Source: Autumnicola patrickiae
GTDB lineage: Bacteria > Bacteroidota > Bacteroidia > Flavobacteriales > Flavobacteriaceae
Length of the DNA: 64,000 bases
Direction: 5' to 3'
NCBI RefSeq assembly: GCF_031846525.1
Contig: NZ_JAVRHM010000015.1
Span: 1-64,000 of the forward strand
This document shows, one piece after another, positions 15,894 through 24,847 of the stretch. Made by a program: the position numbers and the translations under genes. A model generated the notes under the pieces. It searched no databases. It saw only the letters and a list, made by a program, of their open reading frames with translations, and was not told the DNA's origin. Positions within the stretch are counted from its first letter, which is position 1, and the number at the start of each line of letters is the position of its first letter.

Positions 15894-18725
15894 ATGAAAA
15901 CCCAACTTTCATTAGTTTTATTTTTTATTTTATTTATAAACCTGGCACAGGCACAGACCGGAAAAATATCAGGAACAATCTTTGATGTTGAAGTGAATGA
16001 TGTTATGCCTTTTGCCAACGTTGCTATAAAAGGTACAAATACCGGTACCACATCAGATTTTGAAGGAGATTATAGTCTTAATGCAGAGCCTGGCATTTAC
16101 ACACTTGTCTATTCTTTTATGGGTTATGAAACCCTGGAAGTTACAGAGGTTGAAGTAAAAGAAAATGAAGTTACCACGGTAAATGTGGAAATGAAATCAT
16201 CTGCCGGCGCGCTGGATGAGGTTTTAATTACTACTACAACCGCCAGGGATACTGAAGCTTCAGTTCTAAATATTCAGAAAAATGCAGTAAACCTTACTGA
16301 CGGGTTATCCTCTCAAACTTTTGCCAAAATTGGTGCAGGGGAAGTGTCTTCCGCAGTACGAACAATCCCAGGAGTATCTGTACAGGGTGGCAAATATGTT
16401 TATGTTAGAGGTCTGGGAGACAGATATACCAAAACCATCCTAAATGGCATGGATGTCCCGGGACTTGATCCCGACAGGAATACCCTGCAAATGGATATTT
16501 TCCCTACAAATATTCTCGACAACATTTTAGTTGTAAAATCCCTTACCGCAGATATGCCTGCCGATTTTACCGGAGGAATGGTAAACATAATTACCAAAGA
16601 TTTTCCGTCCAGCCAGGAATACAGCTTGTCTGTAGGTGCGACTTATAACCCGGATATGCATTTTAATCCAGATTTCCTTCAATATGAAGGTGGCGATACA
16701 GATTTTCTTGGTTTTGACGATGGTACAAGGGATCGTCCTGTTAACAGGCAACAGGTTTTTCCAAGGCCTTTTGATAATGACATTGCCCTTACCAGAATAA
16801 CCGAAAGGTTTAATCCTACTTTAGGAGGAACCAGAAAGAGCAACTTAATGAATTTTAGCGCAGGTTTTACTGCCGGAAACCAGTATGACGTAGGAAGCAA
16901 TAACAATAAGTTGGGCTATTTCGCATCTCTATCTTATAAAAATACTTCAGAATACTTTGAAGATTTTCAGAATAACTCTTACCTAAAACCAAGAGAGACC
17001 AGTGAATTGGAACTTAGACCAAGCCGGACTCTTACAGGAGATGTAGGCAGAGAAAATGCGCTAATTAGTGCACTGGCAGGACTGGCTTTTAAAACAGACC
17101 GATCAAAATATCAACTGAATCTTTTACACATACAAAATGGCGAATCTTCTGCAGGAAATTTTTATGAGCAGGTTTTTATTTCAGATGCTATAGAAGTTTT
17201 TCGGGATAACCTGGAGTATACGCAACGTTCTATAACGAATGCATTGCTTACTGGAAAGCACACAAATGAAGATGCAAGCTGGACTACAGAATGGAAATTA
17301 TCACCAAGTCTTTCCCGCGTTTATGATAAAGATGTCCGAATTACAGCATTTGAATATAATCCCAGCAATGATACTTACAGCATTCGCCCCAGTTCTTCTG
17401 AAAGTCCTACCAGGATCTGGAGAGATCTCGAAGAGACCAACCTTGCAGGAAAAGTGGATTTTACTTATAAACATGAATTACTGGGAGAAAGCGCAAACCT
17501 TAAATTTGGAGGAGCCTACACTTATAAACAGCGGGATTTTAGTATAGATCAATACCAAATCCTTATACAGGGATCTATAAGTCAGAATTTTGGAGGTGAT
17601 CCAAACCAGGTTCTGGCACCGGCTAATATCTGGACTCCGGAGAATAGTGCCGGCTCCTATATAAATGGCTTTTATGAACCAGCAAATACTTTTGATGCCT
17701 ATACTTCTAACGCGGCAGCTTATGTTTCAGAAGAATTTAATGTTTTAGAAAATTTGAAAGCTATATTAGGTTTAAGATTCGAGAAATTCGATCTTTTCTA
17801 TTCAGGACAAAACAACCTGGGTGATGTAGTGTTGGATGAAGAACAAATTTTGGACAAAGCAGACTTTTTCCCTTCCGCCAATCTTATTTATAGCCTTAAC
17901 ACGGAAAGTAATATTAGGTTGTCTTACGCAAAATCCACAGCAAGGCCTTCTTTTAAAGAAGCTTCCATTGCCCAGATTTATGATCCTCTCACCAATAGAA
18001 CCTTTATTGGAAACATAGACATACAACCTACCTATGTGGATAACATGGATTTAAGGTATGAATTATACGGCCAGGATGCCCAGCTTTTTGCCGTAAGCGC
18101 ATTTTACAAAAAGTTTACAGATCCAATAGAACTCTCTGTTTACAGTGACTTTTCTGCAGACAATATCCAGCCACGTAATGTAAATGACGCTACCGTAATT
18201 GGAGCAGAAATTGAACTAAGAAAGAACTTTGGTTTTATTGCTGAAGATTTAAGAAAATTGAGTGTAAATTTAAATGTGTCGGTAATAGATTCTGAAGTAG
18301 AAATGGACAGAAGCCCAAGTGGCGAATACGAATCAAGACAAAGGAATTTACGGCCAGGCGAAGATTTTGACGGAACAAGAGAATTACAGGGCCAATCCCC
18401 ATTCCTTATTAATGCCGGTTTGGATTATTCAGATCCCGAAACAGGGTGGCAGGCTGGCTTATTTTATAACAGTCAGGGAAAAACCCTGGAGTTGGTAGGT
18501 CTAGGAACTGTTCCAGATGTTTATACTATGCCCTTTCATAGCCTTAACTTTAACCTAAATAAATCTTTTGGCGAAAATCAAAATTCAACTATTTCTTTTA
18601 AAATTACCAATATTCTTCAGGATGATATAGAAAGTAGATTTCAGTCCTATGGAGCAGAAGATCAAATCTTTTCTTTGAGAAAACCAGGAATGCCAATTGC
18701 TTTAAGCTACAGCTATAAGTTTTAA
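15894..18725 (+). CDS. TonB-dependent outer-membrane receptor
   Basis: This 943-residue outer-membrane receptor has a signal peptide (cleavage after LAQAQ, about residue 21), a carboxypeptidase-regulatory-like domain (about 23-108: GTIFDVEVNDVMPFANVAIKG), a plug domain (SVQGGKYVYVRGLGDRY, ADFTGGMVNI), and a 22-strand barrel ending in the aromatic SYSYKF recognised by the BAM machinery. This layout is the SusC-like type without a SusD partner. The upstream lipoprotein is the likely surface partner. With the Pho-like repeats upstream, phosphate or organophosphate uptake is possible, but no ligand can be read from the sequence. Confidence 0.93.
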   Translation: MKTQLSLVLFFILFINLAQAQTGKISGTIFDVEVNDVMPFANVAIKGTNTGTTSDFEGDYSLNAEPGIYTLVYSFMGYETLEVTEVEVKENEVTTVNVEMKSSAGALDEVLITTTTARDTEASVLNIQKNAVNLTDGLSSQTFAKIGAGEVSSAVRTIPGVSVQGGKYVYVRGLGDRYTKTILNGMDVPGLDPDRNTLQMDIFPTNILDNILVVKSLTADMPADFTGGMVNIITKDFPSSQEYSLSVGATYNPDMHFNPDFLQYEGGDTDFLGFDDGTRDRPVNRQQVFPRPFDNDIALTRITERFNPTLGGTRKSNLMNFSAGFTAGNQYDVGSNNNKLGYFASLSYKNTSEYFEDFQNNSYLKPRETSELELRPSRTLTGDVGRENALISALAGLAFKTDRSKYQLNLLHIQNGESSAGNFYEQVFISDAIEVFRDNLEYTQRSITNALLTGKHTNEDASWTTEWKLSPSLSRVYDKDVRITAFEYNPSNDTYSIRPSSSESPTRIWRDLEETNLAGKVDFTYKHELLGESANLKFGGAYTYKQRDFSIDQYQILIQGSISQNFGGDPNQVLAPANIWTPENSAGSYINGFYEPANTFDAYTSNAAAYVSEEFNVLENLKAILGLRFEKFDLFYSGQNNLGDVVLDEEQILDKADFFPSANLIYSLNTESNIRLSYAKSTARPSFKEASIAQIYDPLTNRTFIGNIDIQPTYVDNMDLRYELYGQDAQLFAVSAFYKKFTDPIELSVYSDFSADNIQPRNVNDATVIGAEIELRKNFGFIAEDLRKLSVNLNVSVIDSEVEMDRSPSGEYESRQRNLRPGEDFDGTRELQGQSPFLINAGLDYSDPETGWQAGLFYNSQGKTLELVGLGTVPDVYTMPFHSLNFNLNKSFGENQNSTISFKITNILQDDIESRFQSYGAEDQIFSLRKPGMPIALSYSYKF

Positions 18726-18830
18726 AAGTGTAATTATTACACCTATTTAAGTTACAAGCACCTATTATATGAAAAGAAGATATTTCTATTTGAATTAGCC
18801 TGATGATATAATAATCTGATTTTCAAAGAT

Positions 18831-18857
18831 AAGGCCGCCCAAAAGCGGCCTTTTTCC
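18831..18857 (+). terminator. Terminator after TonB receptor
   Basis: AAGGCCGC (18831-18838) and GCGGCCTT (18845-18852) form a GC-rich stem followed by TTTCC. Confidence 0.85.
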
Positions 18858-18917
18858 TGTTAAATTAATTAACCTAATTAGGGTATTTTTATGGCAGGGT
18901 TTTTGAAAATTAATTTG

Positions 18918-18925
18918 TAAATTTG
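18918..18925 (+). promoter_or_regulatory. -7 box of T9SS-tail protein gene
   Basis: TAAATTTG matches TAnnTTTG, 19 nt upstream of the ATG at 18945. Confidence 0.5.
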
Positions 18926-18944
18926 TAATAATCAGCCAGAACGA

Positions 18945-19283
18945 ATGAAGCAAAAATACTTTTTAAGTTTCATATTTATATGTTTTTTGTCTTTTGCCAC
19001 TCCCGTAGCGGCTCAGGACACTACAAGCACGGGCAATAGAACCGAAATTCCTATTTCAGGATTATCGATCTATCCTAATCCGGTGACTGGCGGTAAAGTC
19101 TATATTAGTACAACCAGAAATTTGGAAAAGAAGATTGAAATTTACAATGTTCTTGGAAAACCGGTTCAAAAGACAAAAATAAGAGGAAAAGAACTCGATG
19201 TTTCTTCATTAAATCCCGGGATTTATATCCTTAAAATTGAAGAACAACAAAACAAAGCCACAAGAAAGCTTGTAATTAAATAA
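18945..19283 (+). CDS. Mini-protein: signal peptide plus T9SS tail
   Basis: This 112-residue protein has a signal peptide (to PVAAQ, residue 24), a linker of about 14 residues, and a type A T9SS C-terminal sorting domain (LSIYPNPVTGGKVYIS, then IYNVLGKPV, LNPGIYILKIE, ending RKLVIK). No cargo domain is present. In normal T9SS substrates this tail carries a large enzyme or adhesin across the outer membrane and is then removed. A free-standing tail may be a regulator, a decoy or a PorV/PorU-binding accessory. It has its own -7 box and terminator. Confidence 0.9.
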   Translation: MKQKYFLSFIFICFLSFATPVAAQDTTSTGNRTEIPISGLSIYPNPVTGGKVYISTTRNLEKKIEIYNVLGKPVQKTKIRGKELDVSSLNPGIYILKIEEQQNKATRKLVIK

Positions 19284-19307
19284 TACGGGAAAACTTCACA
19301 TTACAGC

Positions 19308-19338
19308 AAGCTTCTATTTATAGAGGCTTTTTTATTTT
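19308..19338 (+). terminator. Terminator after T9SS-tail gene
   Basis: AAGCTTCTA and TAGAGGCTT pair (one G-U) around TTTA, followed by TTTTTATTTT. Confidence 0.82.
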
Positions 19339-19355
19339 CAGACGATTCCATACTT

Positions 19356-20333
19356 ATGTTAAAGGACCAGATTTTTAAGATTTCTTCTGAAGCTGAATTT
19401 CAGAAAATTGCACTCGAGGTGTTTAGTTTTCAGTACACTCAAAATAAAGTATACCATCAATTTTGCCAATTATTGGGCAAAGACACCAGCTCGGTTAGTA
19501 GTATTAAAGACATTCCTTTTCTTCCTATCGAATTTTTTAAGTCCCACAGCATACTTTCTTCTGAACAAGCACCGGAAATAACCTTTACAAGTAGCGGAAC
19601 AACCGGAAGCACCACTAGCAAACATCATGTGACCGATTTAAAGCTCTATGAGGCTAGTTTTACCGAAGGATTTAAGCATTTTTACGGCAATCCTGAAGAC
19701 CTGGTGATATTTGCCCTTTTACCGTCTTATCTTGAACGGCAGGGTTCTTCTCTTATTTACATGGCAGAAAACCTGATTTCCAGAAGCAAACATCCGGAAA
19801 GCGGCTTCTACCTCAACGAACTTCGGGAATTAGCGGAAAAACTTACAGCACTCGACCGCGCAGGGAAGAAAATCCTGCTTATTGGAGTCTCATTTGCCCT
19901 TTTGGATCTGGTGGAAAATTTTAACTTCAACTTAAAGAACACGATTATTATGGAAACCGGCGGAATGAAAGGCCGACGCAAAGAAATGATAAGAAAAGAG
20001 CTGCATCAGATCCTCTCTAAAGGTTTTGGCGTTGATAATATCCATAGTGAATACGGAATGACGGAATTGCTTTCGCAGGCATACTCAAAAGGATCTGGCG
20101 TTTTTGAATGCCCGCCATGGATGAAGATTTTAATACGTGATCCAGAAGATGCGCTGGAAATTCTTCCGGAAAACAAAAACGGCGGAATAAATGTAATCGA
20201 TCTGGCCAACCTGAATTCCTGTTCTTTCCTTGCCACGCAGGATTTGGGAAAAAACCTTTCGGGAAACACCACAGAAATCCTTGGGAGATTTGATAATAGT
20301 GATATCCGGGGTTGTAATCTTATGATTTTATAA
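19356..20333 (+). CDS. LuxE-like acyl-protein synthetase family protein
   Basis: This 325-residue protein resembles LuxE, the ATP-dependent acyl-protein synthetase of the adenylate-forming superfamily. The P-loop-like TFTSSGTTGS sits at residues 76-85, and a second conserved region, METGGMKGRRKEM near residue 200 and SEYGMTELLSQAY near 230, matches the adenylation core. No luxC or luxD homologue is nearby, so bioluminescence is not implied; these stand-alone proteins probably activate a fatty or other carboxylic acid. It starts just after a terminator and stands alone. Confidence 0.82.
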   Translation: MLKDQIFKISSEAEFQKIALEVFSFQYTQNKVYHQFCQLLGKDTSSVSSIKDIPFLPIEFFKSHSILSSEQAPEITFTSSGTTGSTTSKHHVTDLKLYEASFTEGFKHFYGNPEDLVIFALLPSYLERQGSSLIYMAENLISRSKHPESGFYLNELRELAEKLTALDRAGKKILLIGVSFALLDLVENFNFNLKNTIIMETGGMKGRRKEMIRKELHQILSKGFGVDNIHSEYGMTELLSQAYSKGSGVFECPPWMKILIRDPEDALEILPENKNGGINVIDLANLNSCSFLATQDLGKNLSGNTTEILGRFDNSDIRGCNLMIL

Positions 20334-20553
20334 CCTGATTAGTAGCAGAATGAAAAAAATGAAAAAAAATTTATTTACGTAATCCTTACCAATACTGGGC
20401 TAAAAGAAGAACTGGAAAATAATTTTGATTTTTAGTCAATCTGATGTAATGTAGAGAAGATTTTCCGACCTAATAAGTGTAAGAAAGTGAAATTATTTCC
20501 TCTCTTACAGGTTAGTTGGTTTTTCATAATAAATTGGTTGGTTAGTTAGTTGC

Positions 20554-20587
20554 AATCCCTCTGTACACCCTACGTGACAGAGGGATT
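20554..20587 (-). terminator. Convergent-gene terminator near tyrS
   Basis: AATCCCTCTGT (20554-20564) and ACAGAGGGATT (20577-20587) form an 11-bp stem with a 12-nt loop. The stem lies 7 nt after the tyrS stop on the minus strand; the following T-content is low on that side, and TTTGCATTTTAT follows on the plus strand, so it may serve the LuxE-like gene as well. Confidence 0.65.
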
Positions 20588-20593
20588 TGCATT

Positions 20594-21889
20594 TTATACC
20601 ACCCTTATTATAAATGTATTCTTTTTACCCTTATTCAAAATTACATATTTATTATTGAGAAGATCTGAAGTTGTAATTACATAATCTTCCTTGACCTTTT
20701 CCTTGTTTACAGAAACCGAATTTTCCTTTAAAGCCCTTCTTGCTTCCCCATTAGAATTAAGAAAATTTGTTTTTGCAGCAAGGGCCGCTATCATATCCAA
20801 TCCTTCCTCAATTTCTGCTCTCGAAACTTCAGCTTGTGGTACTCCTTCAAAAACGTCCAGGAAAGTAGCTTCATTTAATCCTTTTAAATCTTCAGCAGTA
20901 CTTTTTCCGAAGAGCACTTCCGAAGCTTTTACAGCATTGTTATAATCTTCTTCAGAATGCACCATTGTCGTCACTTCTCTGGCTAAAACCTTTTGAAGCT
21001 CCCTTTGATGAGGTGCATCAGTATGCTTTTTCACCAAATCATCAATTTCTTCTTTACTTAAAAAAGTGAAAATCTTTATATATCTCTCTGCATCGGCATC
21101 GCTGGTATTTAACCAATATTGGTAAAATTTGTAAGGTGATGTACGCTGTGGATCCAGCCATACATTTCCCCCTTCCGTTTTGCCAAATTTCGTCCCGTCT
21201 GCTTTGGTTATTAAAGGACAGGTTAAAGCATAGCCTTTTCCATTTCCAATCCTTCGGATAAGTTCGGTTCCTGTGGTAATATTTCCCCATTGATCGCTTC
21301 CTCCCATCTGCAAAGTACACTGGTGCGTTCTAAACAGGTGGAGAAAATCGTACCCCTGAACCATTTGATAGGTGAATTCTGTAAAAGACATTCCTTCCGC
21401 AGCATCAGAAGACAATCGCTTTTTCACCGAATCCTTCGCCATCATGTAGTTTACCGTAATATGTTTACCCACATCACGAATAAAAGCAAGGAATGAAAAA
21501 TCCTTCATCCAGTCGTAATTATTGACCAAAACTGCAGTATTTGCAGCATCACCTTTAAACTCCAAAAACTTCGATAATTGTGCTTTTAGAGCTTCCTGGT
21601 TATGCCTCAGGGTTTCCTCGTCCAATAGATTACGCTCTGCAGATTTCCCCGAAGGATCTCCAATCATCCCGGTGGCACCTCCAACAAGTGCATAGGGTTT
21701 ATGGCCGCAGAGTTGAAAATGCCTCAACATCATCACCCCAACCAAATGGCCAATATGCAGTGAATCTGCCGTAGGATCTATCCCCACATAAGCAGAACGC
21801 ATTTCTTCTATTAAATGTTCTTCGGTTCCCGGCATGGCGTCATGTAACATTCCCCGCCACGTAAGTTCTTCTACAAAATTTTTATTCAT
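20594..21889 (-). CDS. tyrS: Tyrosyl-tRNA synthetase
   Basis: This class I synthetase charges tRNA-Tyr. The 431-residue protein has the adenylate-binding HIGH (45-48, ADSLHIGHLVG), the tyrosine pocket residues TEFTYQMVQGYDF (about 170-182), GGSDQWGNI, and the KMSKS equivalent KFGKT (234-238). The C-terminal S4-like RNA-binding domain (NSNGEARRALKE, then VNKEKV) is present. The length is normal. It is divergent from the epimerase gene, with a 79-nt gap that holds a weak -7 box for each. Confidence 0.97.
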   Translation of the reverse strand: MNKNFVEELTWRGMLHDAMPGTEEHLIEEMRSAYVGIDPTADSLHIGHLVGVMMLRHFQLCGHKPYALVGGATGMIGDPSGKSAERNLLDEETLRHNQEALKAQLSKFLEFKGDAANTAVLVNNYDWMKDFSFLAFIRDVGKHITVNYMMAKDSVKKRLSSDAAEGMSFTEFTYQMVQGYDFLHLFRTHQCTLQMGGSDQWGNITTGTELIRRIGNGKGYALTCPLITKADGTKFGKTEGGNVWLDPQRTSPYKFYQYWLNTSDADAERYIKIFTFLSKEEIDDLVKKHTDAPHQRELQKVLAREVTTMVHSEEDYNNAVKASEVLFGKSTAEDLKGLNEATFLDVFEGVPQAEVSRAEIEEGLDMIAALAAKTNFLNSNGEARRALKENSVSVNKEKVKEDYVITTSDLLNNKYVILNKGKKNTFIIRVV

Positions 21890-21956
21890 GGTCTCTAAAT
21901 CTTCTAAAACAGCCGTAAAGATACCATAAACTGCTATTTTTCCTAAGCGCTTTCCC

Positions 21957-21964
21957 TATATTTA
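21957..21964 (+). promoter_or_regulatory. -7-like box abutting epimerase start
   Basis: TATATTTA (7 of 8 to consensus) ends 4 nt before the ATG at 21969, the same spacing as in the glycosyltransferase and bioF genes. This predicts a leaderless mRNA. Confidence 0.4.
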
Positions 21965-21968
21965 CCAC

Positions 21969-22979
21969 ATGATTCTAGTAACCGGAGGTACAGGACTTGT
22001 AGGTTCACATTTGCTGTTCGATCTCGCGAGATCGGGAGAGAAAGTTCGTGCGATCCATAGAGAGAGCAGCAACCTTGATACGGTGGAGAAAGTTTTCTCC
22101 TACTACGCTCCTGCTGCGGAAGCAAAAAAACTTTTTAACACTATAGAATGGGTTAAGGCAGACATTCTGAACATTCCCGCCTTAAAATTGGCATTTTTGG
22201 GGATTGACTTTGTCTATCACTGTGCGGCCCTGGTTTCTTTTGATTCTGGTGATGTCAACAAATTGCGGCAAATAAATATTACGGGCACAGCAAATGTCGT
22301 AAATCTTTGTATTTCAAATTCGGTTAAGAAACTTTGTCATGTAAGTAGTACAGCCAGCCTGGGGAAACCTTTGGTTGGAAATACCGTTACAGAGAAAACT
22401 GCATGGAATCCTGAAGAAAATCATCGCGATTACGCAATTTCCAAATATGGAGCTGAAATTGAGGTTTGGCGGGGAACACAGGAAGGCGTAGATGCTGTAA
22501 TTGTAAATCCGGGAATTATTATTGGTCCCGGCTTCTGGGACGCGGGATCTGGTCCAATATTTAAGAAACTGGATAACGGACTTAATTATCATTTTCCGAA
22601 GGTAACGGGATTTGTGAATGTAAAGGACGTTGTTAAAGCCATGCAGCAATTAATGGCTTCGGAAATTAAGAACGAACAGTATATTCTGGTTTCCGAAAAT
22701 AGAAGTTTCAAGTATGTACTGGAAGAAGCTGCAGCAAGCATCAACAAACCTGCACCGAGAAAAAAATTAAAGAAATGGATGATCTTTCTGGCGTGGATAT
22801 TTCAGAGCATTGGAAGTATTTTTGGCTACAAAAAGCAAGTTAGCAGTGATTCTACAAAAACTCTCTATGATGAGTGGCATTTCAGCAATGAAAAAATAAT
22901 GAATGACCTTAATTTTCGATTCCAGCCGATAGCTGAAAGCATTAGGAACACCGGAAAAATCTACAAAAAAGAGAATTAA
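21969..22979 (+). CDS. NAD(P)-dependent epimerase/dehydratase
   Basis: This 336-residue extended short-chain dehydrogenase (SDR) has the dinucleotide motif TGGTGLVGSHL near the N-terminus, HVSSTASLG before the active site, and the catalytic YxxxK as YAISK (about residue 156). A hydrophobic stretch, KKWMIFLAWIFQSIGSIFG, near residue 270 may be a membrane-associated helix. Such proteins act on nucleotide sugars or on steroid- and flavonoid-like substrates; the substrate is not obvious. It converges with the DUF4296 gene after 7 nt, in the usual Bacteroidota block with dihydroorotase. Confidence 0.85.
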   Translation: MILVTGGTGLVGSHLLFDLARSGEKVRAIHRESSNLDTVEKVFSYYAPAAEAKKLFNTIEWVKADILNIPALKLAFLGIDFVYHCAALVSFDSGDVNKLRQINITGTANVVNLCISNSVKKLCHVSSTASLGKPLVGNTVTEKTAWNPEENHRDYAISKYGAEIEVWRGTQEGVDAVIVNPGIIIGPGFWDAGSGPIFKKLDNGLNYHFPKVTGFVNVKDVVKAMQQLMASEIKNEQYILVSENRSFKYVLEEAAASINKPAPRKKLKKWMIFLAWIFQSIGSIFGYKKQVSSDSTKTLYDEWHFSNEKIMNDLNFRFQPIAESIRNTGKIYKKEN

Positions 22980-22986
22980 TTTTTAA

Positions 22987-23514
22987 TTACCTGTTTTCGC
23001 CGGACGTTACCAAACTATCCCTGGATAGAAAATTTCTACGCCGTATATCTCTAACACCCCTTAAGAAATCCTGTTCTCTTATTGAACCGGTTGAAACAGA
23101 ATCAGGTTCTACAATAGAATCCAGTTCTGAAATAGAATCCTGCATACGCTCTTCTTCTTTCTGGATGGAATCCCGCACCTCTTTTATGCCCTGCAACCTA
23201 TCTCTCACTCGTTCAAAAATGCCTTCGTAAGTTGACAAATTCTCGGTATAATAAGCGTTGCTGCGCTCCAGTTGCAGGCTATCAATATTGTGCTTTTCGT
23301 AAATGTACTGGTAAGGTTTTATGCCGGCATCTTCAAGAATCCTCTTATTTACATTTCTAGCCGATTGTAAAATAGCAAGTTCTGTGAGTACATCTACCAT
23401 TTTCTCTTCCGCTATTAAATCATCAGGCTTCTCTGTCTGCTCGATATTCCGGCAGCCAGAAGAAACAATGATAACAAGAAAAAGAAGCAGAAAATTTTTC
23501 ATCTTATCTGTCAA
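22987..23514 (-). CDS. DUF4296 lipoprotein
   Basis: This 175-residue protein has a signal with lipobox SSGC (Cys21) and a DUF4296 domain: EEKMVDVLTELAILQSARN, then YQYIYEKHNIDSLQLERS. The C-terminal third is a charged coiled-coil-like run (residues about 95-135). The function is unknown. The start overlaps the end of the dihydroorotase gene by 11 nt, so it belongs to the GT2-dihydroorotase-DUF4296 operon. This arrangement is common in Bacteroidota, which suggests a cell-envelope role. Confidence 0.88.
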   Translation of the reverse strand: MTDKMKNFLLLFLVIIVSSGCRNIEQTEKPDDLIAEEKMVDVLTELAILQSARNVNKRILEDAGIKPYQYIYEKHNIDSLQLERSNAYYTENLSTYEGIFERVRDRLQGIKEVRDSIQKEEERMQDSISELDSIVEPDSVSTGSIREQDFLRGVRDIRRRNFLSRDSLVTSGENR

Positions 23515-24847
23515 ACGTTAACCGCTCTGCAACTTTGGCAAAAGGCTGATGTTTAAAATTTTTATAAACCAGGTGGCCATTAACAAAAGTATGTGTGACC
23601 CGTGATTTAAAAGTTGTTCCTTCAAATGGGGACCACCCGCACTTATAAACAGTGTTATCCGGCTGTACCGCCCAAGGCGCATTTAGATCCACCAACACAA
23701 GATCTGCTTTATATCCTTCTCTTATATACCCCCTGTCTTTTATCTGAAACAGAATTGCCGGATTGTGGCACATTTTTTCCACTATTTTCTCAAGACTTAT
23801 TTTTTCCTGGTGATGAAGCTGAAGCAAAGCCGGTAATGCATGTTGTACCAAAGGGCCTCCACTTGGAGCTTTGGTGTAAACATTTTTCTTCTCCTCACGG
23901 GTATGAGGAGCATGATCTGTTGCAATAACATCTATATGATCATCTTTTACTGCCTGTAAAAGCGCCTGCTGATCTTTTTCTGTTTTTACCGCAGGATTCC
24001 ACTTTATAAAAGTTCCTTTTTTAGCATAATCTGAATCATTAAACCAAAGATGGTGGATACAAACTTCTGCTGTTATTTTTTTATCCTTTAGTGGTTTTTT
24101 ATTGCTGAACAAGCTAATCTCTTTAGCTGTGGAAACGTGGAAGACGTGTAATCTCGCTCCTGTCTTCTTTGCCAGTGCCACAGCCCTGGAAGAAGATTTA
24201 TAACAAGCTTCGGTACTTCTTATTTTTGGATGCATTTCTATAGGAATATCATCCCCATAACGTTCCACACACTCCTCAAGGTTTTTCCGAATAGTCTCTT
24301 CATCTTCGCAATGTGCTGCGATTAACAAAGGGGACTTCAAAAATATCTGCTCAAGTACTTTTTCATCGTCTACTAACATATTTCCGGTAGAAGATCCCAG
24401 GAACAATTTTAAGGCTGCCGTAGTTTTTGGATCAATTTTTACAATTTCGTCCAGGTTGTTATTAGTACCACCAAACATAAAAGAATAGTTAGCGTATGAG
24501 GATTCTTTTGCCAACCGGAATTTTTCTTCCAGTAACTCTATAGTTGTAGTTTGTGGCAAGGTATTAGGCATTTCAAAATACGAAGTAATCCCTCCTGCTA
24601 CGGCGGCACGGGACCCCGTTTCAATTGATTCTTTGTGCGTAAGACCCGGCTCCCTAAAATGAACCTGATCATCTATTAGACCCGGCAAAAGGTGATTCCC
24701 TTCTGCATCATAAATAATAACATCGGGCGATTTAGCACTTATACTTTCAGCAATTTCAACAATAATTCCATCTTCTATAAAAACATCACCTTCTTTGATT
24801 TTCCCCTCGTTGACAATTCTGGCGTTTTTTATTAAAACCTTTTTCAT
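23504..24847 (-). CDS. pyrC: Dihydroorotase, class I type
   Basis: This zinc amidohydrolase closes the pyrimidine ring, converting carbamoyl-aspartate to dihydroorotate. The 447-residue protein contains AAHCEDE, HVFHVSTAKE and IATDHAPHTREEK, the metal- and substrate-binding segments. In the first motif the usual DxHxHxR reads DDQVHFREPG, with Gln61 in place of the first His and His63 and Arg65 kept. I recall this form as the ordinary Bacteroidota dihydroorotase, but a missing metal ligand is worth noting. It overlaps the upstream GT2 gene by 1 nt. Confidence 0.88.
   Translation of the reverse strand: MKKVLIKNARIVNEGKIKEGDVFIEDGIIVEIAESISAKSPDVIIYDAEGNHLLPGLIDDQVHFREPGLTHKESIETGSRAAVAGGITSYFEMPNTLPQTTTIELLEEKFRLAKESSYANYSFMFGGTNNNLDEIVKIDPKTTAALKLFLGSSTGNMLVDDEKVLEQIFLKSPLLIAAHCEDEETIRKNLEECVERYGDDIPIEMHPKIRSTEACYKSSSRAVALAKKTGARLHVFHVSTAKEISLFSNKKPLKDKKITAEVCIHHLWFNDSDYAKKGTFIKWNPAVKTEKDQQALLQAVKDDHIDVIATDHAPHTREEKKNVYTKAPSGGPLVQHALPALLQLHHQEKISLEKIVEKMCHNPAILFQIKDRGYIREGYKADLVLVDLNAPWAVQPDNTVYKCGWSPFEGTTFKSRVTHTFVNGHLVYKNFKHQPFAKVAERLTFDR

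Noticed and set aside
15879..15900. TCGATAATTGACATTATG upstream of the TonB receptor
   Set aside because: Only a weak match to the dispersed motif; the middle GGC is lost.
19356..20333. Bioluminescence (lux) system
   Set aside because: A LuxE-like protein alone, with no luxCDAB genes, is not evidence for it.
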